A stretch of 64,000 bases of DNA from assembly GCA_002483285.1 (NCBI GenBank), contig DLHP01000029.1, positions 218,143 to 282,142 on the forward strand, written 5' to 3'. Of this stretch, positions 17,562-26,078 are shown in pieces. A program made the position numbers and the translations under genes. The notes beneath the pieces are model-generated. The model had not been told where the DNA came from, made no database searches, and saw only the letters and a program-made list of their open reading frames with translations. Origin of the DNA: Flavobacterium sp. UBA7665 (GTDB lineage: Bacteria; Bacteroidota; Bacteroidia; Flavobacteriales; Flavobacteriaceae). Numbering within the stretch: position 1 is the first letter of the stretch; each line of letters opens with the position of its first letter.

Positions 17562-18779
17562 CTAATGTAAATGTTTGACTTGTGGCTGTGCTGCCACGGT
17601 TGCAAAATCGCGCACCAAACGGTCGGCATAATTGTCGAGCAATTCCAAAACCCTTTGCGGCTTATCCGATTTTACAATCAATCCCGCATGGTAATCGAGC
17701 GGAACGGTAAAACAAACTTCTTTATCATCAAACGATGACAAATCGGGTTTTTCAAATTTAGACAAGGTGAGTACAATTCCGGCGTAACCTTTCTTTACTT
17801 TGGGCAATTTGTATTTTGTGCTTTTAACAAGCGCGTCTTCTATTTTGGCCCATTCTTTCCAGAGGTTGATGTCTGAAGCCGATTCGACCATTTCGGCCAA
17901 ATGCGCACCGCCTACCCGCGACGAAGTCTCGAGGAAGTAGATGCGTCCGTCTTCCTTGCATTTGATGTACTCCGAATGCGCGGCACCGTGTTTGAGCCCG
18001 AATCCCTTGATCACCTGTGCGTTGATTTCCTTAATCGCCTTGTCGTCGGGCGAATCGTATTCAATATTGGCGCTCCTGAAAATACCACCGCCTTGCGAGA
18101 TTTCCATTGGCGTGGCCAGGTATTTCGACGTAATACTGAAGACAATCTTGCCGTCCACAATCAGGCTGTCACAGTGGTACACATCGCCAGGACGGAAATG
18201 CTCTACCAAGTATTTGAAACGGTTGTTGCCCATTTCGTTGATGTGCATCCACAAACTCTCCTTGTCGTGTATTTTGATGATGCCCGATGCAGAAGCTTCC
18301 GAGCGCGGTTTCAAAACCCATGGTGCGGCGACCGTATCGGCAAAAGTATTGATATCATGGTCGTTGAAAAGCGAACAGAATTGCGGGTTCGAGATGCCGC
18401 AACTTTTGGCACGCATGCGCATCGCAAGCTTGTCGCGGAAGTAACGACCCGTTGTTTGCCCCATGCCTTGTATGCGAAGGTTTTCGCGCAGGTAAGTGGC
18501 TTTTTCAACATCGAAATCGTCAAGCGCCACGATGGCATCGATCTGGTTGTTTTTCATGAGTCCTCCCACGCCCAACAACAAATCCTCCAGGTTCCAATCG
18601 GTATCCTGGCCGGGCATATAGAACACCTCGTCTATATGTTGCCAAGGCCACGGCTTGTCACGCAGTTTTTCTGAAGTAATCAAAAAAACGGTGTTACCCA
18701 ATTCTTTGAGCCCGATCATAAAATCGGCGCCCTTAAAAAAGTTCGAAACACAAACGATGGTATTTTGCTGCTTGCCCAT
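17562..18779 (-). CDS. ATP-grasp ligase (CPSase/BacD-like)
   Basis: 405 aa. An N-terminal Rossmann-like segment (NTIVCVSNFFKGADFMIGLKELG) is followed by the ATP-grasp core: APWVLKPRSEASASGIIKI (about 152-170), YLVEHFRPGDVYHCDSLIVDGK (about 188-209) and YFLETSSRVGGAHLAEMVE (about 285-303), where E and the S-x-R motif match the metal-binding ENxR of this branch. Relatives include dipeptide (L-amino acid) ligases and biotin-carboxylase-like enzymes. It is 2 nt from the M17 aminopeptidase gene, so the operon pairs a ligase with a peptidase. Confidence 0.85.
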   Translation of the reverse strand: MGKQQNTIVCVSNFFKGADFMIGLKELGNTVFLITSEKLRDKPWPWQHIDEVFYMPGQDTDWNLEDLLLGVGGLMKNNQIDAIVALDDFDVEKATYLRENLRIQGMGQTTGRYFRDKLAMRMRAKSCGISNPQFCSLFNDHDINTFADTVAAPWVLKPRSEASASGIIKIHDKESLWMHINEMGNNRFKYLVEHFRPGDVYHCDSLIVDGKIVFSITSKYLATPMEISQGGGIFRSANIEYDSPDDKAIKEINAQVIKGFGLKHGAAHSEYIKCKEDGRIYFLETSSRVGGAHLAEMVESASDINLWKEWAKIEDALVKSTKYKLPKVKKGYAGIVLTLSKFEKPDLSSFDDKEVCFTVPLDYHAGLIVKSDKPQRVLELLDNYADRLVRDFATVAAQPQVKHLH

Positions 18780-18781
18780 AA

Positions 18782-20212
18782 TTAAAGGTTTTCTATGAAT
18801 TTTGTGAGTAAGTGTACGCCATAAGCCGTAGCATGTTTGCTTTTTGCGAATTCATCATCGCCAAAGGCTACACCAGCGATATCGAGGTGTGCCCAGGCTT
18901 GGTGCCCGTCGGTGAAATATTCGAGGAATTTGGCGGCGGTAATGGCTCCGGCGATTGGTTTGCCGCTCCAGTTGCGCACATCGGCTATTTCACTTTCAAT
19001 GTCGGGTTTGTAGGCATCCCACAACGGCAACGGCCACATGCGTTCTCCGATGGCTTCACCGGTTTTTTGCAGTTTTCCCGAAAGGGAATCATTGTTGGTA
19101 AACAAAGCCGCACATTCATAACCAAAAGTCCCAACGGCGCTTCCGGTAAGTGTGGCAACATCGACCACAATTTCGGGTTTGTAATTTTTAATGAGGTAAG
19201 ACAAACCATCGGCGAGGATTAGGCGGCCTTCGGCATCGGTGTCAATGATTTCGATGGTGTGATTGCTGTAACTTTTGATTACGTCGCTGGGTTGGAACGA
19301 TTTATTATCCACCGCATTCTCGCAACACGGAACAATCGCGGTAACTTTTACCGGCAATTTTAAATCTGCAATGAGTTGCATCGCGCCAAAAACTGCCGCG
19401 CCGCCCGCCATGTCCGACTTCATGTGCACCATGCCCGCAGTTTTGATGTTGAGTCCGCCCGTATCGAAAGTGATACCCTTCCCTACCAGGCCAATATGTT
19501 TTACTTTAGCTGACGTTGGCTCGGGTTCGTATTGCATGATAACGAATTGCGGTTCCTTGTCGCTACCTTTCCCGACAGCCATAAAAGCGTCGAGGCCATG
19601 AATCCGGCAAGCTTCTTCACCGAACACTTCGACTGTAAAGCCAAACGCTTTCCCGCTTTCGTGGGCCCAATTAGAAAGGTACTTTGGGGTTACGGTATTG
19701 GGTGGTAAATCAACGAGTTGTAAGGCTTCGATTTGCGCATTGGCAATTTTGAGCGCGCGCTTGGCCAGGTCGGTATAATCGGTAGCCGACGACAGGTTCA
19801 GGACAAAATCGGCCGATTCAAACGGATGTCCGTCTTTCTTTTTATAGTGGCCTAAATCGTAGGCGCCGAGAAAAAGCCCCGAAACAGTAGCCTCGACGAG
19901 AGGTTCATCGAAAGGTTCCGGAATTACAATCGCTACCGAGTGGGTAAGAAAATCGCGCTGCTTTGTGGCAATCCGCCTGAAAACAGTCTTTAGTGACGGG
20001 TAATCGATGGTTTTACCCAACCCAATGAACACGTGGATATGGTCATCCTTTTCAATCAGGTACACACTGTCTTTCTTGCCGTAGAAAATTTTGGACGGGA
20101 TGGCAATCCCATCGAATTCAAAGGGTACGATGTTGTTGAAATTGGTCTCAAAAACGGGAATTAAAATGGTTCCTGAAAAACCGGTGATGTTGGGTATGGT
20201 CTTGATCTGCAT
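18782..20212 (-). CDS. M17 leucyl aminopeptidase family protein
   Basis: 476 aa. Two-metal active site is intact: KGITFDTGG (K245, D250), SDMAGG (D267) and DTDAEGR (D326, E328, R330). M17 enzymes remove N-terminal residues from peptides and can act on dipeptides such as Cys-Gly. It abuts the downstream esterase-fold gene (adjacent bases) and the ATP-grasp gene, so all three are certainly co-transcribed. In a ligase cluster it may trim the product or supply an amino acid; general housekeeping is also possible. Confidence 0.92.
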   Translation of the reverse strand: MQIKTIPNITGFSGTILIPVFETNFNNIVPFEFDGIAIPSKIFYGKKDSVYLIEKDDHIHVFIGLGKTIDYPSLKTVFRRIATKQRDFLTHSVAIVIPEPFDEPLVEATVSGLFLGAYDLGHYKKKDGHPFESADFVLNLSSATDYTDLAKRALKIANAQIEALQLVDLPPNTVTPKYLSNWAHESGKAFGFTVEVFGEEACRIHGLDAFMAVGKGSDKEPQFVIMQYEPEPTSAKVKHIGLVGKGITFDTGGLNIKTAGMVHMKSDMAGGAAVFGAMQLIADLKLPVKVTAIVPCCENAVDNKSFQPSDVIKSYSNHTIEIIDTDAEGRLILADGLSYLIKNYKPEIVVDVATLTGSAVGTFGYECAALFTNNDSLSGKLQKTGEAIGERMWPLPLWDAYKPDIESEIADVRNWSGKPIAGAITAAKFLEYFTDGHQAWAHLDIAGVAFGDDEFAKSKHATAYGVHLLTKFIENL

Positions 20213-21352
20213 TTAGTCTTCTTTAGTGTTAAAAAACAACCATTCGATTGCTTTGGGGAACTCGTCGCTCCAATAGGTTTCGTTGTGTTTGCCTTGCAGG
20301 TTGATGCTGAGTTTGATTTTGGTCTTGTCGGCCATAACCTCATGCTGCTGTATATTCTTCTTGAATTGTTTGACATGTTTGATCATCGTAGCGCTTTCGT
20401 CACCGCCGGCATACAGGTAAATCTTGGTGGTACCGGGCTCCAAAAAATCGGCCTGGTTGAAATCCATCTTTGGGACGACCCATAAAGAGGGTGAAAAAAT
20501 CATGAGTTTGCCATACACTTCGGGATACATCAAGCCACTGTAAATACTCACGAGCCCGCCCATTGAACTGCCTCCGATTCCGGTAAATTCCCTTTCGGGT
20601 TTGGTGCGGTAGGTTTTGTCTATAAATGGCTTGAGCGTGTCGGTAATGAACCGGATGTATTTCTTGCCTTGCCCAACGCCCAAAACGGTCTTACCAACAT
20701 TGTATTCCTTGATGCGGTCCTGTTCGGCATGTTCGATGGCAATGATAATGATTTTTCCGATTTTGTACTCCGACATCACCGCGAGTTTCTTATCGATTTC
20801 CCAATTGCCGTATTTGGCTTGCTCATTGAACAAATTCTGTGCATCCTGTAAATACAATACGGGATAGCTTTCGTTCGAGGTTTTGTAATCATGTGGTAGT
20901 AACGCCCAAATTTTTCGTTTCTTGTTAAGCTGAGGAATTTCAAAAGCTTCTGAGATGAGTTCCACAACGGGCAGGAAATTGGGTTTAAAAGGCAGCCAGT
21001 TCTTACGCCATTTGGCGACGTGTTCCTTGCGCACGCCATTGTGCTGTTTGCAGGAGCGGTTTTCGGTACGGTTGCCATATTGGTCTATTTCTACTTCGCT
21101 CCAATCTCCTTTGGTGAATTTGTAGAGCAGCTCGTTTGGATAAACAAAGTCAGCCGGAAACTTATAATGATATAACCCATCACCTATTTTTTCCATTTCA
21201 AAATTGGTATCCTGGGTATGCCAATGGTTGAAGTTCCCTGAAAGGTATACCGGCCGCTGGTCGTCTTCATCGGTGGTGAGCAGGATGTTGAGTTGCGGTT
21301 CGGTCAGGTCTTCATCAAGATCCTGGATTACGGGTTGCTTTTGGGGATTCAT
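20213..21352 (-). CDS. Esterase-fold hydrolase with N-terminal E-set/CBM48-like domain
   Basis: 379 aa. Residues about 20-90 (PVYLSGNFNHWHTQDTNFEM, GLYHYKFPAD) form a carbohydrate-binding E-set domain like those before Fes-type and IroE-type enterochelin esterases. The rest is a PF00756 alpha/beta hydrolase with nucleophile motif GGSSMGGLVS (about 257-266). No signal peptide. First gene of the minus-strand half of the amide-ligase cluster. The cluster thus has esterase-fold proteins at both outer ends. No good promoter box was seen in 21353-21483, which otherwise holds nothing recognisable. Confidence 0.82.
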   Translation of the reverse strand: MNPQKQPVIQDLDEDLTEPQLNILLTTDEDDQRPVYLSGNFNHWHTQDTNFEMEKIGDGLYHYKFPADFVYPNELLYKFTKGDWSEVEIDQYGNRTENRSCKQHNGVRKEHVAKWRKNWLPFKPNFLPVVELISEAFEIPQLNKKRKIWALLPHDYKTSNESYPVLYLQDAQNLFNEQAKYGNWEIDKKLAVMSEYKIGKIIIIAIEHAEQDRIKEYNVGKTVLGVGQGKKYIRFITDTLKPFIDKTYRTKPEREFTGIGGSSMGGLVSIYSGLMYPEVYGKLMIFSPSLWVVPKMDFNQADFLEPGTTKIYLYAGGDESATMIKHVKQFKKNIQQHEVMADKTKIKLSINLQGKHNETYWSDEFPKAIEWLFFNTKED

Positions 21353-21483
21353 AACTAAAAACGTGCGATTTGTATAGCAGTAAATATAGTTTTTTAGTTT
21401 CTGAAAAAAAAGCCGCGTCTGCCATAAACCGCAAGATTTAGCAATTCGCTTGGCACTGAATGGGTTTTAGTAAAAAACGAATA

Positions 21484-22863
21484 TTATGGGAATAATATAG
21501 TAACCGTAGTTCCTTTATGCGGTTCGCTCTCAATAGTGATATTGATTTTGAGCAGGTCTGAAAGCCGTTTAACGATAGAAAGCCCAAGTCCCGTTCCTTT
21601 AATAGGCTCGTGCACCACGGTTTGCGAACGGTAAAATTGCTCGTAAATCCTTTCAAGGTCTTCTTTGGGAATGCCTACGCCCTGATCTATAATCTTGCAA
21701 CCGACCGATTGGTTTTCGCGGTAGAGAACGATAGTGACCTTGCCATTGTCATTAGCGTATTTGAGTGCGTTGGAGAGCAGGTTTTGGAGAATGGTAGAAA
21801 CCATGAATACGTCTGAGACGACGTAAAAATGCTCCTCGAAAGTAAAGTCTATCGTGATATTGCGGCGTTCTATCTTGGCAGAAAACCTTTCAAGTGATTG
21901 CAATATGAGATCATCGAGTTCTATGGTTTGCGGGTTGATGGCAATTTTCTGGTTTTCGAGGCGCGCGAGCAACAGTAACTGGTCTATCAAATCGTTGAGT
22001 CGGTCTACCTCGCTAATGCAAAACTTTACTTTTTCTTCATACTCCTGTTTTTCACGAGGTTTACGAACGAGAACTTCAAGTGTACCCTTGAGTACAGCGA
22101 GTGGTGTGCGCAGTTCATGCGAAGCGTCTGAGGTAAATTGTTTTTCCCTGATAATGGTGTTTTCGATCCGATCCAACAACGCATTGATAGTCGTAGAAAG
22201 CGTGTACAATTCATCCCTGTTTTGCGGCAAAACAATACGCGATTTGAGGTTGCCGCGCGAAATGCTCTTTGCAGTTTCTGTGATATTCTGGATAGGCTTT
22301 ATGCTTCGTCCGGCGATGAAACTCGCAGCGAAAAACAACAGCACGAGGATCAGCGGGTAGGAAATCCACAATACCCGGCTTAAGTTTCTAAGAACCATTA
22401 CAGGATCTTCGAGCGACATGGCAATCATCATGTAACCGGCTATTTTTCCTTTGTGCTCTATCCTGAAATTGACTTGACGGATTTGTCTGCCGTTCAATTT
22501 GGTATCAAAAGGTTTGTAGTCCTTTTTGCTTGTTCTAAAAACCAGATGATGGTTCTTAAGATTCGGCGATTTGTCGACGAATTGTTTGTCTCCATTTAAG
22601 ATTTCAACATACACCGGATTCACGTTGAGGGTGTTGTGTTCCTGCTCGCGCCATTCTTCTGCATCAATGAGCTGAATGTGGTTGTCTTTGATTTCGATTT
22701 CACTCAAATGACTGGATACCTCTAGCGCCAAGTCACTGTCTACATGTGAATAAACAGTAAACAATACGATATTGTAGATAATTATAAACACAAAAAGCAC
22801 GAGCAAGGCCGTACTCAAAAGGTAATTAAAGGCAATTCTGTTTTTGAAGGAAAACTGCAGCAT
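21484..22863 (-). CDS. Sensor histidine kinase
   Basis: 459 aa. Membrane helices at about 11-35 and 165-185 bracket a periplasmic sensor domain of about 125 residues. HAMP domain follows (about 186-238), then the DHp phosphoacceptor SDASHELRTPLAVL with H249, and a HATPase domain with N-box (LLSNALKYA), G1 (DQGVGI) and G2 (KGTGLGLSIV). The layout is that of CusS/ArlS-like kinases. It starts 3 nt after the response regulator gene. The signal is unknown. Confidence 0.9.
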   Translation of the reverse strand: MLQFSFKNRIAFNYLLSTALLVLFVFIIIYNIVLFTVYSHVDSDLALEVSSHLSEIEIKDNHIQLIDAEEWREQEHNTLNVNPVYVEILNGDKQFVDKSPNLKNHHLVFRTSKKDYKPFDTKLNGRQIRQVNFRIEHKGKIAGYMMIAMSLEDPVMVLRNLSRVLWISYPLILVLLFFAASFIAGRSIKPIQNITETAKSISRGNLKSRIVLPQNRDELYTLSTTINALLDRIENTIIREKQFTSDASHELRTPLAVLKGTLEVLVRKPREKQEYEEKVKFCISEVDRLNDLIDQLLLLARLENQKIAINPQTIELDDLILQSLERFSAKIERRNITIDFTFEEHFYVVSDVFMVSTILQNLLSNALKYANDNGKVTIVLYRENQSVGCKIIDQGVGIPKEDLERIYEQFYRSQTVVHEPIKGTGLGLSIVKRLSDLLKINITIESEPHKGTTVTILFP

Positions 22864-22866
22864 GGC

Positions 22867-23535
22867 CTAGGTTTCATTTGCGATGTAGCCCACGCCGCGT
22901 ATGGTTTTGATGTAATCCTCTTCTTTCTTGAGGCCGAGTTTCTTGCGCAATGCATTAATGAACACGTCGATGACGCCGGTATCATAGTCAAAATGGATAT
23001 TCCAGACTTCTTCTATGATCTGGTTGCGCGTACACACTTTTCCTTTATTTGCAATCAGGTATTCGAGCAGCGTGAACTCTTTTTGGGTTAATTGTACTTC
23101 TGCTCCGTTATTGAAAACCTGATGCGTTTGCCTGCTTACGGTGATGGTGCCGAGTGTGAGGTCGGGCAGTTCTTGTTCAAAGGAACGCAACTGCACCTTG
23201 ATTCGCTCGAGCAATTCGTCAAAACTAAAAGGCTTTTTGATGTAATCGTTTGCGCCAGCCTTAAGTCCCGTAATCGTTTCGGCGATGGTATCTTTGGCGG
23301 TAAGGAAGATAATCGGCGTTGTTTTATTGCGCTTCCTGAACTCGGTACACACGTCGATTCCGTTCATCCCGGGTAGCATCCAGTCTAGTAGAAGCAGGTC
23401 AAATGGCTGGGATAACGCCAGCTTGAGCCCTGACTTCCCGTCAGAAGCTACCGTCACTTCAAAATGTTCTTCCTCCAATCCTTGTTTCAGGAACTTAGAA
23501 ATACCGGTTTCATCTTCAACAACTAATATCTTCAC
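22867..23535 (-). CDS. OmpR/PhoB family response regulator
   Basis: 222 aa. Receiver domain with acidic pocket (VVEDE), phosphoacceptor D51 (LLLLDWMLPG), T/S near 79 (FLTAKD) and K around 101 (IKKPF), followed by a winged-helix DNA-binding domain ending in KTIRGVGYIA. Cognate kinase is downstream. Its start codon immediately follows the stop of the thioredoxin-like gene, so the three genes form one operon. Confidence 0.92.
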   Translation of the reverse strand: MKILVVEDETGISKFLKQGLEEEHFEVTVASDGKSGLKLALSQPFDLLLLDWMLPGMNGIDVCTEFRKRNKTTPIIFLTAKDTIAETITGLKAGANDYIKKPFSFDELLERIKVQLRSFEQELPDLTLGTITVSRQTHQVFNNGAEVQLTQKEFTLLEYLIANKGKVCTRNQIIEEVWNIHFDYDTGVIDVFINALRKKLGLKKEEDYIKTIRGVGYIANET

Positions 23536-23964
23536 TTAGCTTTTTTTAATGGATTGGAGTTTGGTCAGGAACTGTTGCGGTGATTCATTATTGTAAGCAC
23601 CCAATTGCCCCAAAACCTTCGCATTTTTATTGATTATCACCACAAGCGGAAAAAAACCATCCTTATTGTATTTTTCAACAATCAACAACTTGGATTCTAT
23701 ATCCTTTTCCTGCTCAAGGCTAAAATCCTCCTTGACCAGCAAGTAATTTTCCTTCGCGTAATTTAGGAATTCGGGAGAACGCAACACTTTTTGTTCGAGC
23801 GTCTTGCAACTCAGGCAATCCTGATTGGTAGAAAAAAACAACAATACATCTTTACCCGACGCATTGGCTTCCTTAAAAGCGTCATTGAGATTGCTTTTCC
23901 AATCCTGGGAATAGCCTGCCAAGACATTGCCTAGCAGCAGTAACAACACCGATACGGTTTTCAT
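23536..23964 (-). CDS. Thioredoxin-fold periplasmic protein with CxxC
   Basis: 142 aa. Signal peptide about 1-19, then a thioredoxin-like domain with C50-L-S-C53 and FFPLVVIINKNAK near the cis-Pro position. Similar small thioredoxin_7-type proteins act as thiol reductants or DsbD-like C-terminal domains in the periplasm. It leads the operon with the two-component system, suggesting the pathway responds to thiol or envelope stress; this is inference from position only. Confidence 0.82.
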   Translation of the reverse strand: MKTVSVLLLLLGNVLAGYSQDWKSNLNDAFKEANASGKDVLLFFSTNQDCLSCKTLEQKVLRSPEFLNYAKENYLLVKEDFSLEQEKDIESKLLIVEKYNKDGFFPLVVIINKNAKVLGQLGAYNNESPQQFLTKLQSIKKS

Positions 23965-24034
23965 AGCCTGAATTTGACGTTAAATGTATCAAAATATTTT
24001 CACCCCAAAACCATCACCCACAAAAATATCAGGT

Positions 24035-25993
24035 TTATTTGAGTGCTTTGTGATTGAAAAGATAATCAGCGGTTTGGTACCACGAGATGGCTTCATGCAG
24101 AAAATTGGCATCCATCGGGATGGGCTTTAGATTGTTAGAGGTTTTATCCCAATCGTAAAAACTTTGCTTTTTCTGGTCAGACAAAATCATCGTTTTGGTG
24201 CCTTTCATTAAGGCGAGTTTGCGGTAGGTTCCAGAAAAAGAACGGGGCTCAAAAGTAGGGTTCAAGACATCTTTGCCGTAGAAATCAGATTCGTAGCTCC
24301 AATGGAAAAGGGAGAAAAGCGTTGGGAAAATATCAATCTGCGAGCATTGTTTGGTTACTTTTTGGTTTTGCGCTTCGGGAAAATTGACAATGAATGCCGG
24401 AATGTGGTAGTTGGCCACATCGATCTCGTCTTTGCCCGCGCTGCTGGCGCAATGGTCGGCAACTATGACGAAAACGGTATTTTTGAACCAGGGTTTTTGT
24501 TGTGCCTTCTCAAAAAGCTCGCGTAAGGCAAAGTCGGTGTATTGCACTGCTCCTTCCCTACACAATCCCGACGGGATAATGACCTTATTGGGCGGATAAG
24601 TAAACGGTTTGTGGTTCGAGGTGGTCATTACAAAATTAAGGAATGGCTTCCCTTTTTGATATTGCGAATCGGCCACTTTGAGCATTTTATTAAAGATGTC
24701 CTCGTCGCAAATTCCCCAAGCGTTTTCAAAGGTAACTTCTTGATCTTCTATGTTATGCCGTTGCGTCTTGATCGCATCACTGAGCACACTGCCACGCCCG
24801 CGATCGTATATATCAAAGCCGTTCCCTCCAAAATACCTGTTCATGTTATCAAAATAACCGTCGCCGCCATAAAAGAAATTGCAGCCATAACCGCGACTCT
24901 TAAAAACGTTCGAGATTGTAAACAGGTTTTGGTTTTCTGGACGTTTCACGATGCTTTGCCCCGGCGTTGGCGGAATACAAAGTGTCATGGCTTCCATGCC
25001 ACGAACAGTACGCGTACCTGTAGCGTAAAGATTGTCAAAGAAAATGCTCTTTTGCGCCAGGCTGTCCAGGAATGGTGTGATGTTTCCCTTGTTGCCAAAC
25101 TCCCGCAAGAAACTTGCACTTAAACTCTCTACCAGAATGAAAACGACGTTCTTATTTTGGGTCGAGGGTTGGCTGTCTGTAATGGTGCGGTGGATTGTAG
25201 CCCTTTGATTGGTATAGGCTGCGTTGCTTTGTGCCAACTTGTCGCGTACGAGCATGAAGGCCTCTCGATTATCGGTTGTCGAGTAAAACTCGGTATACTT
25301 CATTTGGTTGTTGCGGAAAGCGGCGAAAAAGGAATAAATCCCCGACTTTGAAATTTCTGAATTGTAGCGGTTGGATGACCATTCGGCCTGGTCGTTTGTA
25401 ATGAAGGCGATATAAAAAAGACAGGCGGTACCCATACCAGTCAACAGCCAAACCCTTTCCTTAAGTGAAGCTCGAGATGAAAACGTGTTCTTGAATACAC
25501 CGCGTTTCAAAAAGACAAACAACACCAGCGCTGTCAACAGTGCGATGCCACCCACGAGCAATGGCAAGGGGTACGACTGCTCGATATTGCCAATAACCTC
25601 ATGGGTGTAAATCAGGTAATCGACTGCAATAAAATTGAAGCGGTTGCGGAATTCCTCCCAAAATGTCACCTCGGCAAAGAAACTAAACGTAATTACAAAC
25701 AATCCTAGCGCGGTAAAAAAACAAACCAACACCTTGTCAAGGACAGATCCTATGTATCGTTTCGGAACAAAAAAATAATACAATGCCGATGGAAACAGTA
25801 AAAACGCTACAGCGCCCAGGTCAAAGAAAACCCCAGTAAATAACGTACGGAAAAAATCGATGGGCTGCCACGAAACTTCATTGGCCTGCCAGATAAAAAA
25901 CGCCACCCTGAGCACCAATGAAACAAGGAGAAACCAAGTGCCAAATGCGAAGATCAACGAAAAACGACCGGAAAGTTTTGGAAATTTAAGCAT
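24035..25993 (-). CDS. LtaS-like sulfatase-fold membrane enzyme
   Basis: 652 aa from ATG 25993; a TTG at 26011 would add 6 residues. Five N-terminal membrane helices (about 10-200) precede an extracytoplasmic alkaline-phosphatase/sulfatase domain with VFILVESLSASFL (metal and nucleophile region), TGTRTVRGMEA with the Thr nucleophile environment, FYGGDGYFDNM and VFVIVADHCAS. This is the architecture of lipoteichoic acid synthase and phosphoglycerol or phosphoethanolamine transferases; in Gram-negatives such proteins decorate glycans or lipids with phosphoglycerol or phosphoethanolamine. The exact substrate is unknown. It stands alone on the minus strand, 85 nt from the VWA-like gene. Confidence 0.85.
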   Translation of the reverse strand: MLKFPKLSGRFSLIFAFGTWFLLVSLVLRVAFFIWQANEVSWQPIDFFRTLFTGVFFDLGAVAFLLFPSALYYFFVPKRYIGSVLDKVLVCFFTALGLFVITFSFFAEVTFWEEFRNRFNFIAVDYLIYTHEVIGNIEQSYPLPLLVGGIALLTALVLFVFLKRGVFKNTFSSRASLKERVWLLTGMGTACLFYIAFITNDQAEWSSNRYNSEISKSGIYSFFAAFRNNQMKYTEFYSTTDNREAFMLVRDKLAQSNAAYTNQRATIHRTITDSQPSTQNKNVVFILVESLSASFLREFGNKGNITPFLDSLAQKSIFFDNLYATGTRTVRGMEAMTLCIPPTPGQSIVKRPENQNLFTISNVFKSRGYGCNFFYGGDGYFDNMNRYFGGNGFDIYDRGRGSVLSDAIKTQRHNIEDQEVTFENAWGICDEDIFNKMLKVADSQYQKGKPFLNFVMTTSNHKPFTYPPNKVIIPSGLCREGAVQYTDFALRELFEKAQQKPWFKNTVFVIVADHCASSAGKDEIDVANYHIPAFIVNFPEAQNQKVTKQCSQIDIFPTLFSLFHWSYESDFYGKDVLNPTFEPRSFSGTYRKLALMKGTKTMILSDQKKQSFYDWDKTSNNLKPIPMDANFLHEAISWYQTADYLFNHKALK

Positions 25994-26078
25994 GGTGATA
26001 ATTTTCAACAAAAGTCAAAAATCATCCGCAAAATGAGATTAAGACCAACTTAAGAGCTACTTAACCTTTGCTTAAGAA

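Noticed and set aside
17901..18674. A 257-codon open frame on the plus strand opposite the ATP-grasp gene
   Set aside because: It is a mirror of the ATP-grasp coding strand: it has no recognisable domain, a His/Arg/Val-rich composition typical of antisense frames, and the opposite strand shows clear ATP-grasp motifs.
18782..20212. Possible frameshift or loss of active site in the M17 peptidase, since it sits in a ligase cluster
   Set aside because: All metal and catalytic residues (K245, D250, D267, D326, E328, R330) are present and the frame is intact.
24542..25123. A 193-codon plus-strand frame opposite the LtaS-like gene
   Set aside because: No domain and poor composition; shadow of a real gene.
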